The notes below the pieces were generated by a model. The model was not told where the DNA came from, searched no databases, and saw only the letters and a program-made list of their open reading frames with translations. From Ardenticatenales bacterium (GTDB taxonomy: Bacteria; Chloroflexota; Anaerolineae; Promineifilales; Promineifilaceae), in assembly GCA_020634515.1 (NCBI GenBank), contig JACKBL010000004.1, positions 496,001-560,000 on the forward strand: 64,000 nt of DNA, read 5' to 3'. The position numbers were made by a program, and so were the translations under genes. Positions 1-8,978 of the stretch are shown here, in pieces (positions within the stretch are counted from its first letter, which is position 1; each line of letters starts with the position of its first letter).

Positions 1-69
1 GATGTCTTGACGGCGGCAAATCTCTTTTTTGCGCCCGATGGTGGGGGAGCAGGGCAGCGCGTCCGTCAC
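1..69 (-). CDS. Partial reading frame overlapping the end of the LanB gene
   Basis: A GTG codon overlaps the dehydratase stop as GTGA, and the frame stays open for 23 codons to the window edge. Stop-start overlap of this kind is typical of the next gene in an operon, and the neighbouring genes in this cluster show the same arrangement (GTGA between the Rieske and hydrolase genes). The translated stretch is too short to recognise a family. It could be another RiPP maturation gene, or chance. Confidence 0.3.
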   Translation of the reverse strand, partial: MTDALPCSPTIGRKKEICRRQDI

Positions 70-2651
70 GGTGAGGTTGTCTGCCCGTTGATGTCCAGCG
101 CTACCAGGCGGAGTTCGCTTGTGTAGCGTTGGCCTTTGGCATCGATTAACCAGGTTTGGTCGAGACGGGGCAGCATTTCCGCAATGGTAAAAATGGGGTC
201 GGCCTTTTCATCTTGAGCCACGCGGCGAATCATTTTCGCCATGATATTGACGTAGACGGGGCTGTCGAAATCCACGTAGAAGGGTTTTCGTTCCACGGAT
301 ACCCGCCCAAAAGCAAAACGGGGTATTCCCCTCGCCTGTGCCCATCGCCGTGCTTCGAGAAAACGTGTTTCCTCATCTTTGATGTTGGCAAAAGGGGCAT
401 CGCCCACGTGGATTTGCCAGGACTCACGCGCCACGACGAGATTGTCTATGGTTATGCGCGGCATGTAGCCATCACGCCTTGTTGCCTCGAAGGGATCCGA
501 GATACCGTCCAATAAATAGGTAAGCGTCAGGGTAAAGGCTTCCAGAAGGTCAAACCGCAACTGTCCATCTCGAGATTGCAGAATCAGGCGACCATTGTCT
601 TCGGTGATCACCATCGTGCCGATTGGGACGATTTGGGATGGATCCGCGGCAATGGGGTCCCGGCCAAATGCCAGAAAGTAGCTGTGGTCTGGCAGAAGGG
701 CGCGGTGGGTGCGCGTCGTCATAAAGGGCCAGTTTTTGGGGATAGCATAGGTCAGGTGGGTGCCGGATAAATCACTGGTGATGGCCTGGAAGAAGTCTTG
801 TGGCGAAGGGTGCTGCGCCAGCCAGAAAGCGGCGCCGAGCGTGTTCAGGGTTGCGTGAATTTCGCCCAATACCAGTTGGTAATCGCCGCGCTGAATAGCT
901 TCCAGACTGTCGGCGACGATCATAACGTCGGGGCTGTGGTAGCGGGCATAGTCCCAGCCGCTGTGGGGGGCGTCGAACGCGGCCAGGATGGCCGGGCGAA
1001 TTGTCTGGCTGTCATAGTGGACGCGGTTGGTTTGTGCCGGCATTCCCAGAACCTCCGCCCACTTTTGCTGATAAAGCCTGCTGACCACACTCGAAGCCGA
1101 CGTCTCTTTTTCCATCAGGTGTGGTTGAACCCGAGCCGCAAAATCAAACGCACTGATGACGTTTTTTCCCCTTTCCGCGCTCATTTCCGTATACACCGTC
1201 CAAAACATGTCCCGTATGCGTTCGGCGACCTGATACGCAAACCAACGCGCACTCGTCAACAGCAAAGACAACGGCGGTCCCAAAGATTGCAAAAGCTCCG
1301 GGCCTAAATCCAACCGCACATCCCGCCGACAATCCTCATAAACGAGCGTGCGTCCGCTATAAATCTGCCCGTGGGCGCGCGTGGGCGCGGTAGACGTCAG
1401 GCGGCTAAAGGTCGTTTCCAGGTAACCCAGCGCACGATCTAGCTCGAAAGGATCGCCAGCCGCCGCCGCTACCCCATCACGCGCTTCTTCCAGTTCATCC
1501 AACGCCGCCAGCGCCGACTGTCGCAGTGCCTCATCCTCAATTTGCCCTAACAGTCGGCGCAATCGACGTTCGGGAAAAGGTTCCAATGGAATCTCAAATT
1601 CCCACACAATCAGCTTCTTTTGCCGCAGCTCTTCCAACGTCGCCCAGACATCCTCCTCGCTTTGGAGACCCTTTATGTTCCGTTGCAATAACTCCTGAGC
1701 CAGTTGCCGCGCGGTATGTTGTCCGTCGCAGGCTTGCAGAACGGCGGCGGTGCTTGGGGAAAGCCACATTGGTGGGCGCGAGGGAGCCAGCAGCAGATTA
1801 CCTTCCAGATCAAAAAAGGGCAGGCGGCGCGGATTCATCCAGGGACGCAAGGCTTTGTTCTGGCCGATTGTTTGCGCCAACGTATCAATGCACCAGCCTT
1901 CAAAGTAGACTGCCCGTTTCTCCAATAGATCACGTCCCGGTTCCGCCGTGATCGTTTCCCCCTCATCGCCCCATCTGGCCCATCCCACCGGACCGAAGAA
2001 GCCTATCGTGTCATTCTTGGCGCAGTATCGCTGGAGATAATTGGCGATCAATTCTTCTTGCTGGCGTTGTTTCTTGTTGCGCTGCCCCGTGCCATCATCA
2101 TTCAACAGATTCAGGATACCGCTGTGTAAGGCCTTCCGATTTTGCCAGGTCACGGCCTCACGAAAATGGGGATCGGCAGGAACCTGGCGGATCGCTTCCG
2201 AGATACGCTCAAGCCCGGCGGCAAACGCGCGGTGATAAGCCTCCTGGGCGCGCTCCTGCCGGGCGATAGCTGCTTGCAGGGCATCCAGAGCGGACGCAAC
2301 TTCGGCGTCCGCTGGCGCTGTGGGCAGTCGCCCTTTTTTCAGGCTACGTAGAGCGGTGAGCAGCGGTTCGCGCCGGGCGTCGTTTTCCCATTCGCCCGCG
2401 TCCCGCAGATCGTCCAGGGCTTTGTTGACCAATGACAGGGTCAGCGTAGATGCCTGGTCTACTTCTGTATCGGTCGCCAGAACGGCATCGGCGGCTTCCC
2501 TTGTTCGGGCGTCAGCCAGGGCCAGGAGGCCGTCGGTAGGGAAGCCTGTCCCCCGCAGCCCGGTCCACCGCCATAAAGCCCACTCTCCGCCGGGCATGGA
2601 AATCAGGTGGTGGGGCAAAGATTTTGTGTTTTGACTCGTCACGGACATCAT
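66..2651 (-). CDS. Lantibiotic dehydratase (LanB-type, N-terminal glutamylation domain)
   Basis: An 861-residue cytoplasmic enzyme. The stretch KNDTIGFFGPVGW near residues 212-224 is the hallmark of the LanB N-terminal domain, which in characterised members uses glutamyl-tRNA to activate Ser/Thr of a precursor peptide before elimination to dehydroamino acids. The length fits a LanB large domain; the separate elimination (SpaB_C-like) part is not obvious. Translation starts at one of two adjacent ATGs preceded by AAGGAACC. It is the last complete gene of a minus-strand run that includes both NHLP exporters, so it most likely modifies the exported peptide. The 173 bp before it hold no gene. Family assignment is by motif only; the substrate is unknown. 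Confidence 0.85.
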   Translation of the reverse strand: MMSVTSQNTKSLPHHLISMPGGEWALWRWTGLRGTGFPTDGLLALADARTREAADAVLATDTEVDQASTLTLSLVNKALDDLRDAGEWENDARREPLLTALRSLKKGRLPTAPADAEVASALDALQAAIARQERAQEAYHRAFAAGLERISEAIRQVPADPHFREAVTWQNRKALHSGILNLLNDDGTGQRNKKQRQQEELIANYLQRYCAKNDTIGFFGPVGWARWGDEGETITAEPGRDLLEKRAVYFEGWCIDTLAQTIGQNKALRPWMNPRRLPFFDLEGNLLLAPSRPPMWLSPSTAAVLQACDGQHTARQLAQELLQRNIKGLQSEEDVWATLEELRQKKLIVWEFEIPLEPFPERRLRRLLGQIEDEALRQSALAALDELEEARDGVAAAAGDPFELDRALGYLETTFSRLTSTAPTRAHGQIYSGRTLVYEDCRRDVRLDLGPELLQSLGPPLSLLLTSARWFAYQVAERIRDMFWTVYTEMSAERGKNVISAFDFAARVQPHLMEKETSASSVVSRLYQQKWAEVLGMPAQTNRVHYDSQTIRPAILAAFDAPHSGWDYARYHSPDVMIVADSLEAIQRGDYQLVLGEIHATLNTLGAAFWLAQHPSPQDFFQAITSDLSGTHLTYAIPKNWPFMTTRTHRALLPDHSYFLAFGRDPIAADPSQIVPIGTMVITEDNGRLILQSRDGQLRFDLLEAFTLTLTYLLDGISDPFEATRRDGYMPRITIDNLVVARESWQIHVGDAPFANIKDEETRFLEARRWAQARGIPRFAFGRVSVERKPFYVDFDSPVYVNIMAKMIRRVAQDEKADPIFTIAEMLPRLDQTWLIDAKGQRYTSELRLVALDINGQTTSP

Positions 2652-2824
2652 GGTTCCTTGGTAAATAAATCCGACACACCCGTTCAGGCGCGGTCTTGCT
2701 ATTCCAACAAGCGTGGCGCACTTCGTCGGATGCCGGCACTGCTTTGATCCGGTCCGGTATAAGGCAGATACTATATGAAACGGAAAAGAACACGAAGGAG
2801 AAGATAGGGGACTCGTGACAATTC

Positions 2825-5794
2825 TTAGACGATTTGCCGGCGGGCCAGTTCGGCAAACGGTCCGGGCTGCCGCATTAATTCGGCGTAGGAGCCGGTCTGA
2901 ATAATCTCCCCTTTGTCGAACACGTAGATGCGGTCGGCGTTGATAATTGTGCTGAGACGATGCGCAATGACCACACGGGTAGCTTTCAGCCCTTCCAGGC
3001 TGCGGCTGACGATGTCCTGGGTCCGGTTATCCAGGGCGCTGGTGGCTTCATCAAAGAACAACACGCGGGGCTTGTTGATCATGGCGCGGGCAATGAGGAG
3101 TCGCTGCCGCTGCCCGCCGGAGAAATTGCCGCCCCGTTCACTGACGACGGTGTGCATACCCATAGGCAGTTGGCTGATGTCCTCTTCAATGCCGGCCATG
3201 CGCGTGGCTTCCCAGGCATCTTCGATTGTCAGATTGGGCGCCGAGCCGATCAGGTTGGTGTAGATGTCGCCGGGCATCAATGTTGCGTTTTGCAGCACGA
3301 CGCCTACTTGACGACGCACCTCCTGCAAATCCAGGTCAGACAGATCCTGGTTGTCGTAATAGATACCGCCGGACTCGGGTTGGGCAAAGCCTAGCAACAT
3401 GCGCAGCATGGTGGACTTCCCGGAACCGGAAGGGCCTACCAGGGCCACGAATTCACCCGGCTTGATGTGCATGGAGACGTCTTTCAGCACCATGGGGCCA
3501 TCAGCCTTGTAGCGGAACGAAACGTGATTGACTTCGATTTCGCCCGTCAGTTCGCCGGGATCGCGCTTGCTTTCGTCCACCTCGGGCATGGCTTGCAGGA
3601 TGGGCTGCATACGCTCGTAGGTGGGAATAATGCCCAGGACGTGTACCAAGATGGCCCCCAACATGAACCAGGCATTGAAGAATTGGATAAAGGCCAGATT
3701 GAAGGCCAGAAAGTTGCCTGTGTTGAGGGTGGACTGGCTGGAAAGCCCGACCATGGCGAAGATGACGAGGGAGGTGATCAGGGGGTAGGCGGCGTTGTAG
3801 GCGGCGAGATTGTTGGTGATGGTCCGTCCTTTGTAGTAGCGTCGTTTCTGTTCGACGAATCCTTTGGACCAGAGGGAGAAGGCGTGATGTTCGGCCCCGG
3901 CGACGCGAAATTTGATGACGCCGGTGAGGAGTTGTAGGACTGTGCCGGCAACTTTGCCCTGAATTTCCTGCAATGCCCGTTGTGAGCGCACGTTGTAGAT
4001 GCCGGCAATCAACGTCACCCCCAAGGCCACCAAAACCAGCAGAATACCAATCAACGCCAACTGCGTCGAATAGAAAAACAGAAGAACCAGATTCGTGACC
4101 GAAAAAAGCGTGTTTAGAATGATGGTCAAAATGTAGCCGGACAACATGCGTCGGATGTCGCTGAGACCCATCGCCCGGGTTCCCAGATCACCCGCCGAAT
4201 AACGATGAAAGAAATCCGTAGGCAGGCTGAGCAAACGATCCCAGATCGCCGCTTGCAACACTGCATCCATTTTGCTTTGTACTCTCAGGATCGCCACGCC
4301 CCTGGCGATCTGAAAAATGCCGACAGTCAGCGCCAACATCAGAAGACCAATGCCAACCTGTACCAGATTGCTCACGTTAGCTTCTGGGATGTATTCGTTG
4401 AAAATGCGTCCTGTAGCGATGGGCGTCACCAGCGCCAACAGAGACATGCTCAAGCCCAGCACGAAAACGGATACCAGGTCGCGGCGGCTGTGCTGAAAAC
4501 CCAGTTTGACCAGGTCTTTCAGAGCCAGCGGGCGGTTAGGGAATGGCCGATAAAAGGAAAAGGCGATTGGCGAGAGGGTGTCCGCTACTTCACGAGTGAC
4601 CGGCGTGCGCGTGTTCTCCGCCGGGTCCACCAGATCATAGCCGCGGGCGGAGGTCGGCAGCAGGGCAACGGGGCGCTGCCCGCGGGTGAGCGCCAGCAAA
4701 GGTCCACTGTCGGTGCGCCACCATTCGTCGCGCAGCCCCACCTCGCGCATACGCAAGCGGGACGCCTTGACGATGTATTTGAGCGCAATCTCGGGAGGTT
4801 GGCCGCGGGCGGCTCTGGGGTGGGGCTGGATGTCCAGGTTCATCGCTTTGCCCACCAACTGGCAGGCGGTCAAAATGGCTTCCTGCGTATCTCCGGCGAC
4901 AGCCGCGGGCAAGGCGGCGTAATCTTGCGTCAGAGGCAGGGTCAGATGCCGCAGTGTCGTTTCCATGATGGTTTTGCGCGATGTGGCTTTTTCTTCCAGT
5001 CGCCTACGTTCGACCAGCGCCTCTTCACCGATATTGTAAATGATCGCCTCGCGCACAAGGTTGTGGAAATGGGTCAGGCTTCGCCATCCGTCGTCCTGTT
5101 GGCTGAAGGTGTCGGTGTCAATGACCTGTAGCCGCACTTCGTCTTCTGGGCGCAGCCATGTATGGCTGGTCAGGGGGAGGAAACTATCGCCATTTACCCA
5201 ACCCAATTCTGGCCTGTCCATCAACTGCACCTGTCCTTCCAGGCATTTAACCCACAACACGCCCTTCTTGGGCAGGGCTACCTGTTCGTCGGTGAGATGG
5301 ACTTCTCTTGCTTCTTCGTCTGTTTCGAGCAAGACATATTCTTTGGGAACGATCCCTTTGACAATGCCCAGGGAAAGGCCAATGACCCAATCATTGAGCA
5401 TGGCGCTTACCAGGTTGCTGTATTCCAGGCTGGTTGCCAACTGCCAGAGGCGCGTGCGTGGCATTTGCAGCAGACGTGTGCCGGGTGTGCCGCTGACCAG
5501 CAATCCCCACTCAGTTCCCGTGTCTCTGGGCATGTCCAGACCAAAGAGAACCTGCCCGACGCCGCTGCGAAAGAGGTGACGGCGTGTGCCGGTGACGTGG
5601 CCGTTGGCAACGGGGACGGCGAACACGTCTATCGTGCCTGTGTACACGACCCAGGCTGTCGCGGGGTTGTCCAGCAGAAGCGGCTTGTTCCCTTCTACTT
5701 CCACCAGCTTTCCTTCTTTGTAGCGCAAACTGAGCAAGAAAAGCTCGAAGTTTTCAATCTGACTGACCTGCGTTTCAATCGTGTTTGTAGACAT
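2825..5794 (-). CDS. NHLP-type bacteriocin export ABC transporter, permease/ATPase subunit (ABC2)
   Basis: About 989 residues. A long soluble N-terminal region (roughly 1-410) is followed by an ABC type-1 membrane domain with several hydrophobic helices (about 430-710) and a C-terminal ATPase domain with Walker A GPSGSGKST, signature FSGGQRQRL, Walker B VLFFDEATSALD and the switch His in VIAHRLS. The order matches the NHLP/NHLM ABC2 family, which pairs with a peptidase-containing ABC1. No C39 peptidase is present here. I prefer the ATG at 5794, ten bases after the ABC1 stop; a TTG at 5818 would overlap that gene. Tight spacing indicates co-translation, and the pair is inferred to form a heteromeric peptide exporter in the inner membrane. 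Confidence 0.87.
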   Translation of the reverse strand: MSTNTIETQVSQIENFELFLLSLRYKEGKLVEVEGNKPLLLDNPATAWVVYTGTIDVFAVPVANGHVTGTRRHLFRSGVGQVLFGLDMPRDTGTEWGLLVSGTPGTRLLQMPRTRLWQLATSLEYSNLVSAMLNDWVIGLSLGIVKGIVPKEYVLLETDEEAREVHLTDEQVALPKKGVLWVKCLEGQVQLMDRPELGWVNGDSFLPLTSHTWLRPEDEVRLQVIDTDTFSQQDDGWRSLTHFHNLVREAIIYNIGEEALVERRRLEEKATSRKTIMETTLRHLTLPLTQDYAALPAAVAGDTQEAILTACQLVGKAMNLDIQPHPRAARGQPPEIALKYIVKASRLRMREVGLRDEWWRTDSGPLLALTRGQRPVALLPTSARGYDLVDPAENTRTPVTREVADTLSPIAFSFYRPFPNRPLALKDLVKLGFQHSRRDLVSVFVLGLSMSLLALVTPIATGRIFNEYIPEANVSNLVQVGIGLLMLALTVGIFQIARGVAILRVQSKMDAVLQAAIWDRLLSLPTDFFHRYSAGDLGTRAMGLSDIRRMLSGYILTIILNTLFSVTNLVLLFFYSTQLALIGILLVLVALGVTLIAGIYNVRSQRALQEIQGKVAGTVLQLLTGVIKFRVAGAEHHAFSLWSKGFVEQKRRYYKGRTITNNLAAYNAAYPLITSLVIFAMVGLSSQSTLNTGNFLAFNLAFIQFFNAWFMLGAILVHVLGIIPTYERMQPILQAMPEVDESKRDPGELTGEIEVNHVSFRYKADGPMVLKDVSMHIKPGEFVALVGPSGSGKSTMLRMLLGFAQPESGGIYYDNQDLSDLDLQEVRRQVGVVLQNATLMPGDIYTNLIGSAPNLTIEDAWEATRMAGIEEDISQLPMGMHTVVSERGGNFSGGQRQRLLIARAMINKPRVLFFDEATSALDNRTQDIVSRSLEGLKATRVVIAHRLSTIINADRIYVFDKGEIIQTGSYAELMRQPGPFAELARRQIV

Positions 5795-5804
5795 AGTTTT
5801 GTAA

Positions 5805-8066
5805 TTACAGAAGGTCAAAGACCGTTTGTTTTGCTGATTGCAGGGATTCGTCTGTCTTGATCAGGCGTGAATAGGGGCCGTCCACGCGGATCATTTTGTC
5901 GTGCGTGCCGCGCTGCACAACTCTGCCGTTTTCCATGACGATGATTTCTTCGCAGTCGCGGATGGTGCTGAGGCGATGGGCGACGATAAGGCAAGTGCAG
6001 CCGCGGCGGCGGATGCTGTCGTCAATGGCTTTTTCGGTGACGGGGTCCAGGGCGCTGGTGGCTTCATCCATGATGAGGAGGGTGGGGTTGTTGGCGAGGG
6101 CACGGGCGATTTCCAGGCGTTGGCGCTGCCCCCCGCTGAAGTTTATGCCGCCTTCGGCCACGATGTCATCATAACCACCGGAACGCGCGGCGATGTCTTC
6201 GTGGATGGAGGCGTCTTTAGCGGCCTGGATGATGTTGATTTCGGGGATGGTTTGGTCCCACATGGCGATGTTTTGGCGGATGCTGCCTTCGAGGAGGTAG
6301 ATGTCCTGGTCAACCATGGCCAGGGAGTTTTTGAGGAGGGAGCGGGGAATCTGGCCGCGCGACTGGTCGTCAAACAAGATTTCGCCTTCCCAGGGTTCGT
6401 AAATGCCGGCAACTAGCTTCGCAATGGTTGACTTGCCACTACCGGAACCGCCCACCAGCGCCACGCGGGAGCCAGGCTTGAGCGTCAGATTGAAGCCCTC
6501 GATCAGGGGCGGGTCGAGGCGGCTGTAACCAAAAGTGATGTCTTTAATCGTCAGGTAGCCACTGAGCTTCTGTTCACTGGCGTCCGTCCTCTCTTCCTCG
6601 GCGATCTCCATCGCTTCCATGGCCACGTCATAGCGCAGCACGTCGTCAATGCGTGCCATGTCCGCCCCCGTTTGTTGCAGGCGACCGCCCAGATTGACGA
6701 TCCAGTTCACCGGCAGCAAGAAGGCCAGCACCAAACCCTGGAAGGCGACTAACTCGCCCACGGTTAACTGCCCGTTGATGACGCGCAGGCTGCCCACCGT
6801 GAGAATGGCGGCGGTGTTAATGGACAGGAGGGTGGGGGGGACGGCGGCGAGCAGTTCGGTGGCTACGCCTAGCTTTTGTTCGGCGTTGACGACTTTGGCC
6901 TGGTATCCGGCCCAACGGGCAAAGAAATCGGACTCGCTGCCGGTCGCCTTTAAGGTTTCGATCATTTGCAGGCCGTTGAAGGCGGTGGAGATGAACTTGC
7001 CTTGTTCGTTGAGCAATTGCTGGCTGGCGTCTACGCGCCGACGGGATACGTAGCGCAAGGAGGCGATATTCAGGATGGCGATGAAGATGCCGACGCCGGT
7101 GAGGACGACGTCGTACTGGATCATGACGACGAGGTAAAAGACGATGAGGGCGATGTTGATGGCGTTGGTTGCCAGTTCGCCGGAGAGGAGTTGGGCGATG
7201 CGGTCGTTGATGTAGACGCGCACGCTGACGTCGGCGGCGCGTCGCTGGTTGAAGAAGTCGATAGGCAGGCGCAAGACGTGCCAGAAGAAGTGGGCGGAGG
7301 TGGCGATGGAGAGTTTGGTTTCAAGGCGGAGGAGGTAGTTTTGTTGCAGCCAGGTAAATGCGGCGAGCATGAGGGTGGTGATACCCATGGCCAATAGCAG
7401 GGGGATAACCCAGTTTTTGAGGCCCTGTACCAGGACCTGGTCGATAAACACGCGGCTAAATGCCGGCACAACAAACCCCAAAAGCGTCAGGCACAAACTG
7501 GCGATAAACACATAAAGAACGGCGGAACCAGACCCCACCAGGCGCTGGCTCAGCCCCCTTAGCAGCGACGGCTTCTTGCCCCCTTTTTGAAAATTGGGGC
7601 CGGGGGTGATCACCAAAACAATCCCCGTAAACGACTCATCAAACTCCTCCATCGACACCACCCGTGGGCCTCTGGCCGGGTCGTTGAGGTAGACCTTGTC
7701 GCGTGCAAAACCTTCCACCACCACATAATGATTAAAATTCCAGAAAATGATCACCGGGCCAGGAGTCGCTTTTAGCTTTTCCAGAGAGCGTTTATACCCT
7801 TTTGCCGTGAACCCAAAACCGCGGGCTGCCGACAGGATATTGTTGGCGCGACTGCCATTGCGCGACACGCCGCAGGCAACCCGCGCTTCCTCCAGAGAGA
7901 CAATACGTCCATAATAGGCCATCAGGATCGCCAGCGCCGCCGCGCCGCACTCCACGGCCTCCATTTGCAGAATCGTGGGCGTCTTGACCCGTTTGGGCAG
8001 CTTCTGCTCCGGCCGCCATCTTTTCAGCAAGTTACCGCGCCGCGAGGAATTGGTCTTATCTGCCAT
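5805..8066 (-). CDS. NHLP-type bacteriocin export ABC transporter with C39 leader peptidase (ABC1)
   Basis: 753 residues. An N-terminal C39 cysteine peptidase carries the catalytic set Cys40 (in VECGAAA), His113 (in NHYVV) and Asp129 (in NDPARG). It is followed by a six-helix-type ABC membrane domain (about 175-460) and an ATPase domain with GGSGSGKST, FSGGQRQRLE and LLIMDEATSALD. Such proteins cut the precursor after a double-glycine-type leader and pump the core peptide out. An AGGAGGAAG ribosome site lies just before the ATG. It sits between the secretion protein (11 bases upstream) and ABC2. All catalytic residues are present, so the exporter is expected to be functional. Confidence 0.92.
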   Translation of the reverse strand: MADKTNSSRRGNLLKRWRPEQKLPKRVKTPTILQMEAVECGAAALAILMAYYGRIVSLEEARVACGVSRNGSRANNILSAARGFGFTAKGYKRSLEKLKATPGPVIIFWNFNHYVVVEGFARDKVYLNDPARGPRVVSMEEFDESFTGIVLVITPGPNFQKGGKKPSLLRGLSQRLVGSGSAVLYVFIASLCLTLLGFVVPAFSRVFIDQVLVQGLKNWVIPLLLAMGITTLMLAAFTWLQQNYLLRLETKLSIATSAHFFWHVLRLPIDFFNQRRAADVSVRVYINDRIAQLLSGELATNAINIALIVFYLVVMIQYDVVLTGVGIFIAILNIASLRYVSRRRVDASQQLLNEQGKFISTAFNGLQMIETLKATGSESDFFARWAGYQAKVVNAEQKLGVATELLAAVPPTLLSINTAAILTVGSLRVINGQLTVGELVAFQGLVLAFLLPVNWIVNLGGRLQQTGADMARIDDVLRYDVAMEAMEIAEEERTDASEQKLSGYLTIKDITFGYSRLDPPLIEGFNLTLKPGSRVALVGGSGSGKSTIAKLVAGIYEPWEGEILFDDQSRGQIPRSLLKNSLAMVDQDIYLLEGSIRQNIAMWDQTIPEINIIQAAKDASIHEDIAARSGGYDDIVAEGGINFSGGQRQRLEIARALANNPTLLIMDEATSALDPVTEKAIDDSIRRRGCTCLIVAHRLSTIRDCEEIIVMENGRVVQRGTHDKMIRVDGPYSRLIKTDESLQSAKQTVFDLL

Positions 8067-8077
8067 CTCGCTTCCTC

Positions 8078-8701
8078 CTAGTCGGAAAATAAGTCCCGAA
8101 TATTCGAGAAAACCAATTCGATGGGATGGCGCTGATCAATCAGCACCAGACCGGTGCAAATCGTGCCTCTTTGCAGGGTAATGGGAGGACCAATCGTGGA
8201 AGTCCACTTGTAGCCGCTCACCGTTTCCGGGTCTTGCAGAAGGTGGATGCGCACTTCAATCAGGTTGCCACTGGAGGCCAGCGACTGTGCATAGGAATCG
8301 CTACCGAGCGTGGTCTGCATATCGCTCAAGGCGGATGGCCGGGCATTGACGGATAGCACGCTACCCCAGAGCAGGCCGTATTGTTCCTTACGCGCCGTTG
8401 CCGGAGAGATTTTGGCGATCATCTCCTGATGGATCCGTCGCCCATCTTCCAGGGAGAGATAGAGAACGGCTTCCAGGTGGTTGGGGTCTTCGGAACTGGT
8501 TACGAGGACGCCGCTGCCGGACACGGAGGATTGAACTGTGCCCAGGATGCTCCACACAATGGCGGAAAGCAGCAGAACGCCAAGCGCCGCCAGCGACAAC
8601 CACCCTTTTGGCGAAGTGACTGTTAGAAGTTGGTTTAGCTGTTCGGGAGACTGAAGTTTTTCGAGCGCCTTCTTGCGGAAAAGGGGGTGTTCGGTTTCCA
8701 A
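8078..8701 (-). CDS. NHLP bacteriocin system secretion protein (HlyD-like, short)
   Basis: The protein begins LETEHPLFRKKALEKL, then LQSPEQLNQLL and one membrane helix (SLAALGVLLLSAIVW), followed by a short beta-rich periplasmic part. This fits the NHLP HlyD-type adaptor, which links the ABC exporters to the cell exterior. I place the start at a TTG at 8701 because GGAG lies eight bases upstream and because the sequence beyond 8720 is a non-coding direct repeat; a frame extension to 8815 exists but runs through that repeat. At about 207 residues it lacks the long coiled-coil hairpin of classical HlyD, which is usual for this family. Confidence 0.75.
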   Translation of the reverse strand: METEHPLFRKKALEKLQSPEQLNQLLTVTSPKGWLSLAALGVLLLSAIVWSILGTVQSSVSGSGVLVTSSEDPNHLEAVLYLSLEDGRRIHQEMIAKISPATARKEQYGLLWGSVLSVNARPSALSDMQTTLGSDSYAQSLASSGNLIEVRIHLLQDPETVSGYKWTSTIGPPITLQRGTICTGLVLIDQRHPIELVFSNIRDLFSD

Positions 8702-8720
8702 TTTGCCATCTCCTACAAAT

Positions 8721-8881
8721 GACAGGTACGACGTACTTCCCCAGCGTGCCGGGCGACAAGGATGCCGTTTGCGCCGTTTGTAATGGCGTCGCACCTCTGG
8801 GGATGATAGGTGCAACGCACTATCCCTGCGTACCGCGCGACGAAAATGCTGTTTGCGAGTGCGTCGCCCCGCCCGGGGTCA
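8721..8881. repeat. Two imperfect tandem copies of an ~80-bp intergenic repeat
   Basis: The block starting at 8721 (GACAGGTACGACGTACTTCC) recurs from 8805 (GATAGGTGCAACGCACTATC). Both copies continue with CGTGCCG/CGTACCG, GCGACAAGGATG/GCGACGAAAATG, GTTTGCG and GCGTCGC in the same order. It lies between the metallopeptidase-like gene and the secretion-protein gene and upstream of the latter's ribosome site. Nothing coding is supported in it. Confidence 0.55.
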
Positions 8882-8888
8882 AAGGTTG

Positions 8889-8960
8889 CATATGGTGGCC
8901 GGAGTCGCGGCTTTAGCCGGCTCATACCGCCATATGTGGGCCGGCTGAAGTCGCCACGCC
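8889..8960. repeat. Palindromic CATATG-bounded intergenic element
   Basis: CATATGGTGG at 8889 is mirrored by CCGCCATATG ending at 8936. Inside and beyond lie GCCGG-rich arms (GCGGCTTTAGCCGG, then GCCGGCTGAAGTCGCCACGCC). The reverse complement of the right arm matches a second copy at 26006-26035, so this is a dispersed element that can form a hairpin. Its function is unknown; an RNA structure inside the operon or a non-autonomous mobile element are both possible. Confidence 0.5.
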
Positions 8961-8978
8961 CAAAACGCCGGTGTCCAG

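Noticed and set aside
8702..8925. Cys-containing small peptide as RiPP precursor (minus strand)
   Set aside because: The frame runs through the 80-bp tandem repeat, whose two copies are in different reading frames and indel-shifted; no leader motif.
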